Virus record (IMG/VR): IMGVR_UViG_3300027747_004319
Coordinates: 1-51,124 of that record
Reading direction: 5' to 3' (one strand)
Length of the DNA stretch: 51,124 bases
Source of the DNA: a virus
The notes under the pieces were generated by a model. The model had not been told where the DNA came from, searched no databases, and worked only from the letters and a program-made list of their open reading frames with translations. Position numbers and translations under genes: made by a program. Of the stretch, positions 42,533-48,207 are shown one piece after another; within the stretch, counting starts at the first letter, position 1; each line of letters opens with the position of its first letter.

Positions 42533-45166
42533 TTATGTTAAATAACCTTGTAATTGAATATCACTAATTTTTCCTAAGAAAAAAGTAGTAGAATTAACAC
42601 CATCAGTAACGCCATATCTATTTGAGCTATCTGTAACAGATATCTTATAGTAAAAATAAGAGTCTGGTGATGCTATGGCAAAAGTTGCCGAAGAACCAAC
42701 TTCAACAAGGGTTCTGGTATCGAGCAGCGTCCATGAGTTAAATGTATTGGCTCCATATACTTTGAATGAATACTTTACCGGAGCGCCGGTAATGTTATCA
42801 AAATCAGCCCACATTTTATATGATGTTAATATTATTGGATAGTCAAATCCAAGATATCCATCTTTTGTTCTGTTTGTTGGCACCCCATTGGCACTACTTG
42901 CGACTTCAAAACTCCATTGACCTAGCTTAGCTAGATTTCCAGTTAAGCCAAGAATTGTTCCCATATTAAATACAGTACCAAAGGAATCAGAGTTTGTCAA
43001 AACACCAGAATTATTAAGATATTTAACTGTTGGTAATAATGTGTTGTATCCATGCAATGCACAAGGTGTTGTTGTGCTTTCATATCCCCAAAGCTGAATT
43101 TCACCAATTTGAGTATCATAATTACAGAGACCGAGTGTTGCTGTTGGTGTTGGAGTTTTGGTTGGTGTTAGAGTTTTAGTTGGTGTTGAAGTTTTAGTTG
43201 GTGTCGGTCCAGGCAATCTAGTTGTTGTTGTTGGTGTTGTTGTTGGTGTTGTTGTTGGTGTTGTTGTTGGTGTTGGCGCAAGGGTTTCTGTTGGATCGGG
43301 TGTTGAATCAGGTGGTGTTGGTCCCAAACATCTATAGCCATTTCTTCCCCCTGTAGAAATAACAAGTTTATATACTTTATAAGCTACAGGCGCCGGTATT
43401 GTGAATTCAGAGTAACTACTCAAACTTGGATCTGTTGATGTTGCATATGGCAATCTTGGTTGATTTGATCTGGTGTCAACTACATTCCAAGATATTTCAT
43501 CGTTACTACCATGCAGCGTCCAAGCTTGCGGAGTTTGATTACCAATATCTACATATCTGCCTTCAACACCATAATTAGCTAAAAATCCATTCCACATTCT
43601 ATACTTTGTTACTACAGTTGGAATTCTAAAATCAAACAAAAATATTGGGAAAGAATTATTACTAAAGCTATATGAATCGCTTAACACATATTGAAGAGGA
43701 AGTTCACCATTAAGAATACAGGCATTGGCGGGATTTACTACAGTATTAAAATACTGTCTGTAGTCAGGATTTATTAATATTGGTGGATTGTATTTTACTC
43801 CACCACCAACCAACGCCCTAGGCGTGCCAGGCGCTGCTGTTAGCGTTGGTGTTGCTGTTGGACCAGGTGTTTTTGTTACTGTTGGTGTGGGCGTTACTGT
43901 TGGTCTGAGTGTTGCAGTCGGTCTAGGTGTTGCTGTTGGACCCGGCGTTTTGGTTGCCGTCACCGTTGGTGTTGGACCAGGTGTTTTAGTTAATGTTGGT
44001 GTTGGACCAGGTGTTTTAGTTAATGTTGGTGTTGGACCAGGTGTTTTAGTTAATGTTGGTGTTGGACCAGGTGTTTTAGTTAATGTTGGTGTTGGACCAG
44101 GTGTTTTAGTTAATGTTGGTGTTGCCGTGGGTGTTGCTGTTGGTCCAAGTGTAGCTGTGGGTGTTGCTGTTGGTCCAAGTGTAGCTGTGGGTGTTGCTGT
44201 TGGATAATAACAAACATCTATATTTGCTGTAAATGATCCGCTATTATCACCTCTTACATTATCGTTTGTTGCAAGGTAAAGTCTACCTGCTCCGACAGCA
44301 AAAGATTCAAAAGAAGACCCAGCACAAAACGGTTGACCGCTTAACCCTATTTTGGCAATAATTGCCTCATGTCTACATGGGCTTATAACATTGTCGATAT
44401 TGTATAAAGAGTTTGGTAACTGGGCATCCGTTAGTCCATCCGGATCAGAATTATAGTTCGGGCTGTTCATGAACGAATTTACTATTCCGGTTGCATTTAT
44501 TTTTAAGTAACCAGAAACATCAATTTCACTATCTTGCCAGGGTATAGTAGGATCAATAATAAACGATTTTTGGCAATAAGGAGTTGATGTTGGTGTTGGT
44601 GATATTGTGGTAGGACAACAAGAACAATTGCATATAGGCTTGGGTTTTGTACACTCTACCAAACTATCAATTGCAAGCTTGAGCCCTGTACCTTTTTCTA
44701 CTCTTATTACAACAGTATTGTTGCCATCTACTATATCGCAAGCATAGTTGTAGTTTTCGTTGTATGGAACAAGATCTTTTGATCTTTTGTTCCATTCTTC
44801 AAGGTTATTTTGGAAGTAAAATCTGACATCTTTTGATACCGGGCAAGATAATCCACAAAGATCAAAGTGTCCGAATTTGTTTGGAATTTGATCGAGAGAA
44901 CCAGCGCCATAGCAATCTTCCCAAGATATAAATATCGTATTGACACCTGGTGTTGGCTCTGGCGTTGGCTCTGGCGTTGGCTCTGGCGTTGTGAGCGTAC
45001 AACAAGACACGTAATCGAGATCGTTCCAACTTTTAGTTCCATTGCCGATTTTTAATCTTCCTGTGTTTATCTCAAACCCAGGTTCACCCAAAGCTAAAAT
45101 CGGATTAGCATCATACCACTCTTGAGAAGTTCCATTTCTTAATTGTATTTGCTTGAATATTGTCAT
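42533..45166 (-). CDS. Tail adhesin: fibre N-terminus, LecA-like lectin, Pro-Thr linkers, discoidin-like domains
   Basis: 877 residues. 1-55: phage fibre N-terminal domain; 72-195: Cys domain nearly identical to that of 38875-41217; about 201-320: LecA (PA-I)-like galactose-lectin pattern ([61 protein letters not shown]); 321-446: Pro-Thr stalk with [10 protein letters not shown] repeats; 447-877: two discoidin-like domains. A second Pro-Thr stretch (about 615-679) lies inside the first discoidin domain, flanked by Cys613 and Cys681. It is the most complex adhesin here and probably binds sugars by two unrelated folds. Confidence 0.8.
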   Translation of the reverse strand: MTIFKQIQLRNGTSQEWYDANPILALGEPGFEINTGRLKIGNGTKSWNDLDYVSCCTLTTPEPTPEPTPEPTPGVNTIFISWEDCYGAGSLDQIPNKFGHFDLCGLSCPVSKDVRFYFQNNLEEWNKRSKDLVPYNENYNYACDIVDGNNTVVIRVEKGTGLKLAIDSLVECTKPKPICNCSCCPTTISPTPTSTPYCQKSFIIDPTIPWQDSEIDVSGYLKINATGIVNSFMNSPNYNSDPDGLTDAQLPNSLYNIDNVISPCRHEAIIAKIGLSGQPFCAGSSFESFAVGAGRLYLATNDNVRGDNSGSFTANIDVCYYPTATPTATLGPTATPTATLGPTATPTATPTLTKTPGPTPTLTKTPGPTPTLTKTPGPTPTLTKTPGPTPTLTKTPGPTPTVTATKTPGPTATPRPTATLRPTVTPTPTVTKTPGPTATPTLTAAPGTPRALVGGGVKYNPPILINPDYRQYFNTVVNPANACILNGELPLQYVLSDSYSFSNNSFPIFLFDFRIPTVVTKYRMWNGFLANYGVEGRYVDIGNQTPQAWTLHGSNDEISWNVVDTRSNQPRLPYATSTDPSLSSYSEFTIPAPVAYKVYKLVISTGGRNGYRCLGPTPPDSTPDPTETLAPTPTTTPTTTPTTTPTTTTRLPGPTPTKTSTPTKTLTPTKTPTPTATLGLCNYDTQIGEIQLWGYESTTTPCALHGYNTLLPTVKYLNNSGVLTNSDSFGTVFNMGTILGLTGNLAKLGQWSFEVASSANGVPTNRTKDGYLGFDYPIILTSYKMWADFDNITGAPVKYSFKVYGANTFNSWTLLDTRTLVEVGSSATFAIASPDSYFYYKISVTDSSNRYGVTDGVNSTTFFLGKISDIQLQGYLT
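43981..44100 (-). repeat. Four perfect 30-base tandem repeats in an adhesin linker
   Basis: Four exact copies of a 30-base unit beginning gtgttttagttaatgttggt encode [10 protein letters not shown], with a fifth partial copy to 44124. The absence of any mismatch suggests recent amplification, in contrast to the drifted repeats at 2041-2280. Confidence 0.93.
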
Positions 45167-45180
45167 TATAAATTGTTTGC

Positions 45181-45867
45181 TTAATTGTCAAAAGACTTAA
45201 GTTTAGCTTCTACTTGTTTGTGGGCTATTTCAATCTGTTTATACCTTGTTAATAATCTATCTTTGGCTATTCTATCGTTGGTGGCATCAATTTGAGTTTT
45301 AAGTAAGTTTAATTCACCCAACTTTTTATTTAAATCCTCCATCACATCGACATATTTTAAATCTCTTTCCGAAAGCCAATTGATGGAGAGTTTATCCTTT
45401 ATTCCATCTTTTAATTCGATGTAAACGAAATCACCTTCTCTTTTTACAAAGAGTCCTTTTTTTTGTTCTGTTCCTTCTTTGTTTGTCCAAACATGATTCT
45501 TTTTTGGCTCAACGTATTTACCTCCACCAAGACTAGATCCGGAATCATCAAAAGAAATCGGACCATTTTTATTTTTTTTCATTGCTTGTTTTAAAACTGC
45601 AGCAGCACCAAGACCCAAATTAGTCAATAGACCAAAAACACTTTCTTCACATTTAAACTCGGGATGCTCAGCTTCTAAATATTCTTTGAATGTTTTTCTT
45701 TTTTTGTTTGGTAGCCCTTTATGCTTAGTAGAAGCAAAATCTTTTGCATCTTTTTTGTTGATATTATCTGCAACTTTTTTAATTTTTGGACTCAAACATT
45801 CGCCTGTTTTTTGACATTTACGAACTAATCCGAAAAATCTTTGTTGAGATTTACTTTTACTGGGCAT
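45181..45867 (-). CDS. DUF3008-like phage protein with internal FKEYL tag-like motif
   Basis: 228 residues, with AAAGGA before the ATG. The N-terminus [20 protein letters not shown] and [20 protein letters not shown] match the DUF3008 pattern (basic, S-K-x-Q-Q-R-F...[10 protein letters not shown]), a family seen in bacteria and phages without known role. Residues 58-67 read [10 protein letters not shown], like the tag motif. The rest has a Gly/Asp stretch, a small beta barrel ([20 protein letters not shown]) and a C-terminal coiled coil. It may be a head-internal or DNA-binding protein (inference). Confidence 0.7.
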   Translation of the reverse strand: MPSKSKSQQRFFGLVRKCQKTGECLSPKIKKVADNINKKDAKDFASTKHKGLPNKKRKTFKEYLEAEHPEFKCEESVFGLLTNLGLGAAAVLKQAMKKNKNGPISFDDSGSSLGGGKYVEPKKNHVWTNKEGTEQKKGLFVKREGDFVYIELKDGIKDKLSINWLSERDLKYVDVMEDLNKKLGELNLLKTQIDATNDRIAKDRLLTRYKQIEIAHKQVEAKLKSFDN

Positions 45868-45901
45868 TTGATATCCTTTTATAAATTTAATTACTTAAAT
45901 A

Positions 45902-45908
45902 TATATAA
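45902..45908 (+). promoter_or_regulatory. Candidate T4-type late promoter box
   Basis: TATATAA in the 69-base divergent gap lies 28 bases before the start at 45937, with ATGGAAC as a possible ribosome site between. Spacing suits a T4-like late promoter, but an AT-rich gap will contain such boxes by chance. Confidence 0.3.
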
Positions 45909-45936
45909 TAACAACACTATTAAATAATGGAACAGC

Positions 45937-46323
45937 ATGAAATCATTCAAATTATTCTCAGAGAAAAAAGACAACGATCTTGCAAAAAATGATATTCATA
46001 AAATAATAGAATATAGCAAAAAATTACAAGAAATCATCAAAACCAACATAGAATTAGAAGATTGGGTTAAAGCTAAATTAACCCATGCCGAAGACTATCT
46101 TAATACAGTATATGATTATTTGATGTTTTATAAGCAAGATAATAAAAACGAAAACTCAAAAATGGCTGTGGGAGACCTAAAAAGTATATTGTATAAGGCT
46201 ATAGAAATAGAAAAGCTTTTAAATAAAAAAGATATAAAAGATTGGGTTAAGGCTAAATTAAACTTGGCTGGTGAGTATATGGATGATATTTTCCACCACT
46301 TAGACTATAATAAAAACAAATGA
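45937..46323 (+). CDS. Internally duplicated helical phage protein with tag-like N-terminus
   Basis: 128 residues made of two copies of one unit: LEDWVKAKLTHAEDYLNTVY (about 41-60) and IKDWVKAKLNLAGEYMDDIF (about 100-119). Each is preceded by an I-x-x-x-x-K-x-L-x-x-I/L helix. D-W-V-K-A-K-L is conserved in T4-like phages, as I remember, without known function. The start MKSFKLFSEKKDND is of the tag type (F-K-x-F-S-E). The next gene starts in its stop codon (ATGA), so it is coupled to the HAD phosphatase. Confidence 0.65.
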   Translation: MKSFKLFSEKKDNDLAKNDIHKIIEYSKKLQEIIKTNIELEDWVKAKLTHAEDYLNTVYDYLMFYKQDNKNENSKMAVGDLKSILYKAIEIEKLLNKKDIKDWVKAKLNLAGEYMDDIFHHLDYNKNK

Positions 46324-46772
46324 AACCAGAAAAAGTAGTATTTCTTGATATTGACGGTGTTTTAAACACCGATAAGCATTTAAGAAAATTTGGTCGAGAT
46401 TATATTGACCAAAAATTGACTTCGATACTAAGAACTATAGTGCTTCAAACAAAAGCAGAAATAGTACTTAGTTCAACGTGGAGGTTAGATGAGTATGCAA
46501 AAAATTTAGTTAAAAAAGCTCTGGAGATCAAAGATTTAAAGTTTATATGCTGTACACCGCATATTGAAAGCACAACAAAAAAAAGAACACACAGATCAGA
46601 AGAAATCAAAAAATGGCTTGAAAAACACAAAAGTGTCAAAAAATACGCAGTGCTGGACGACAGAGATGACGCAGGCTATGGAATTGAAAAAAGTTTTTTT
46701 CAAACAGATCCCAGAGTAGGCTTAACTTATTCAATAGCAGAAAAAATAGTGAGTCATTTAAATGATGACTAA
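46320..46772 (+). CDS. HAD-superfamily hydrolase
   Basis: 150 residues. KVVFLDIDGVLNTDKHLRKF is HAD motif I (D-I-D-G-V-L-N), AEIVLSSTWRLDEY is motif II with the S-S-T-W-R form, and KYAVLDDRDDAGYG carries the acidic motif IV. S-S-T-W-R together with L-D-D-R-D-D is typical of the HAD domain found in RNA-repair and phage proteins (polynucleotide 3'-phosphatase-like). It could process RNA or DNA ends. It overlaps the convergent AAA gene by 4 bases. Confidence 0.83.
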   Translation: MKPEKVVFLDIDGVLNTDKHLRKFGRDYIDQKLTSILRTIVLQTKAEIVLSSTWRLDEYAKNLVKKALEIKDLKFICCTPHIESTTKKRTHRSEEIKKWLEKHKSVKKYAVLDDRDDAGYGIEKSFFQTDPRVGLTYSIAEKIVSHLNDD

Positions 46773-47896
46773 AAGCCTATTTTAGGCTTTTCTTCTTTTT
46801 TGGAGTAATTTTCTTCTTCGTTGTATATCTCAGCCAAAGTCATAGGAACATCTGTTTTTCTCTTAGACTTCATGCTTTTAAATATTTTATTGCAATTTTC
46901 AGGAGACAGAACATCAAATTCATGCTCTATTAAAAGCCTGCCTTTTCTCACAAGAGCTGAATCTATTTTTTCTTTGTTTATATTGAACGTTGCGATTATT
47001 AAAATATTTAAACAATCTCCAAGAACACCATCAGTTATGTTTAATATGTTGCTTATCGCATTGTTATCCTGATTCTCTCTGCTCCTTAAAGCTTTTTCGG
47101 CATCCTCCAACAAAAGTATGGAGTTTCTATAGCCCATTATAAAGCTTAAAAAATCAGGATTAGTCAGTTGATCGGCAGAGCCAGAAGACAAATAGATTAC
47201 TTTTCTATCTGTTTTGGTTGTCAAATATTTTATGAAAGTACTTTTACCAGTACCTGGCTTACCCGATAATAAAACCAAGCCATTTTTATTTTTCTTTGTA
47301 TAATCAATTATTTTATCAAACTTATCAGAAGCAGATTTTCCATAATTTAATTCCAGGTCTATTTTTTTATCTGGAAGCTTCACTTCAAACTTTTGTGTTG
47401 TAAGCATTCCATCCAAGCTACAAAGCAAATAGACATTTTTTTTCTTTTTATCTTCTGCCAAGAACTCCATACATTCTTTGACTTTATTTAAGGTTTCTTC
47501 TTTTTGATAAAGTATCTTGCAATTATAATTTTTGAAATCTTTTTTATTTATATTGACGTTTGATTCAACGTCATCAGCCTCCGACCCATCCAGAAAGAAA
47601 TCTATTTTGTTAATTAAATCTTTTTTGCGAAAAAATTGAATTACCAAATCTTCGTATTCATAGCAAGACTCTATATTGTTTATTTTATTTTTTCCATTAT
47701 CACTTTTTTCTAAATCAAAAGTGAACACCTTGACTGCACCTAACTTCTCAAGATTTTTAAAAGTTGCCTCGCCTATATCTGCGATAATTTCAAAAACATA
47801 AGGCTGTGCTTGAAATTTTTCACAATAATTATAAAAGATATTTAAATAAGTTCCATAATCGTGCGGTGGCGATTTTTTACAGTAACTGTTTTTCAT
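46769..47896 (-). CDS. AAA-family ATPase
   Basis: 375 residues, with GAGGA before the ATG. Walker A is LLSGKPGTGKSTFIKYL (212-220), Walker B ILLLEDAEKAL (260-265), sensor 1 IIATFNINKEKID (300-305) with R-K-G-R at 317-320 as the possible arginine finger. The arrangement is like Bcs1/CDC48-type single AAA modules. Residues 1-200 are a separate domain without recognised motif, perhaps for substrate binding. It would act as a remodelling ATPase on a protein or nucleoprotein. A strong terminator lies about 67 bases upstream of its start, so its own promoter must lie in that short gap or readthrough is needed. Confidence 0.85.
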   Translation of the reverse strand: MKNSYCKKSPPHDYGTYLNIFYNYCEKFQAQPYVFEIIADIGEATFKNLEKLGAVKVFTFDLEKSDNGKNKINNIESCYEYEDLVIQFFRKKDLINKIDFFLDGSEADDVESNVNINKKDFKNYNCKILYQKEETLNKVKECMEFLAEDKKKKNVYLLCSLDGMLTTQKFEVKLPDKKIDLELNYGKSASDKFDKIIDYTKKNKNGLVLLSGKPGTGKSTFIKYLTTKTDRKVIYLSSGSADQLTNPDFLSFIMGYRNSILLLEDAEKALRSRENQDNNAISNILNITDGVLGDCLNILIIATFNINKEKIDSALVRKGRLLIEHEFDVLSPENCNKIFKSMKSKRKTDVPMTLAEIYNEEENYSKKEEKPKIGF

Positions 47897-47962
47897 AATA
47901 TCCTCGAAAGTTGATCCGAATTATACCAGAAAAATTATTCAAAATCCACTAATAATCTCATT

Positions 47963-47996
47963 AAAAAAAAAGTCTGCCTCTTTTAAGGAGGCAGAC
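47963..47996 (-). terminator. Intrinsic terminator
   Basis: On the minus strand GTCTGCCTC (47996-47988) pairs with GAGGCAGAC (47980-47972) around a seven-base loop, followed at once by nine T residues (47971-47963). The nine-pair stem with a T-run is a textbook terminator for transcripts coming from the helicase or micro-ORF side. Confidence 0.9.
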
Positions 47997-48029
47997 CTAT
48001 TCATACACACAAAGAAAGAGGCAGATGTG

Positions 48030-48140
48030 TTATGAACTGCGGACGTTTAGCTCATGGTTAAAGCCGACTACCTTCCGCTGAGTCACCGTTTCTGCTGGAC
48101 AGACGACAGCAGCAGCACATACACGGTAAGTTTTTATCAT
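48030..48140 (-). CDS. Possible 36-residue micro-ORF or small RNA body
   Basis: An ATG at 48140 opens 36 codons ending at TAA (48030). The product would be a short Val/Ala-rich basic peptide (begins MIKTYRVCAAAVVCPAETVT). By my count it is about 48% G+C, well above its surroundings, so it is a compositional island. The ATG falls where transcription from the promoter at 48147-48174 should start, so the mRNA would be leaderless; alternatively the segment is a non-coding RNA of about 175 bases ending at the terminator. I cannot tell these apart from sequence. Confidence 0.4.
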   Translation of the reverse strand: MIKTYRVCAAAVVCPAETVTQRKVVGFNHELNVRSS

Positions 48141-48146
48141 CCAACC

Positions 48147-48174
48147 AACATACCACAGAAAGCATCAATGTCAA
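48147..48174 (-). promoter_or_regulatory. Sigma70-type promoter, minus strand
   Basis: On the minus strand, a perfect TTGACA (48174-48169), a 16-base spacer and TATGTT (48152-48147) preceded by TGG (extended -10). It lies just after the stop of the helicase gene and drives toward the micro-ORF and the terminator at 47963-47996. No other gene lies between. Confidence 0.65.
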
Positions 48175-48207
48175 GTTTCATCTTCGACGCTTGGTACATT
48201 TGTACTA

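Noticed and set aside
38875-45166. Diversity-generating retroelement, suggested by modular phage-fibre adhesins
   Set aside because: No reverse transcriptase gene and no template/variable repeat pair with adenine-specific changes is visible in the window.
48030-48110. tRNA-like sequence on plus (TTTAGCTCATGGTTAAAGC looks like a D-arm)
   Set aside because: No acceptor-stem partner for GCGGACG, a poor anticodon stem and no T-arm; the opposite strand fits a promoter/terminator unit better.
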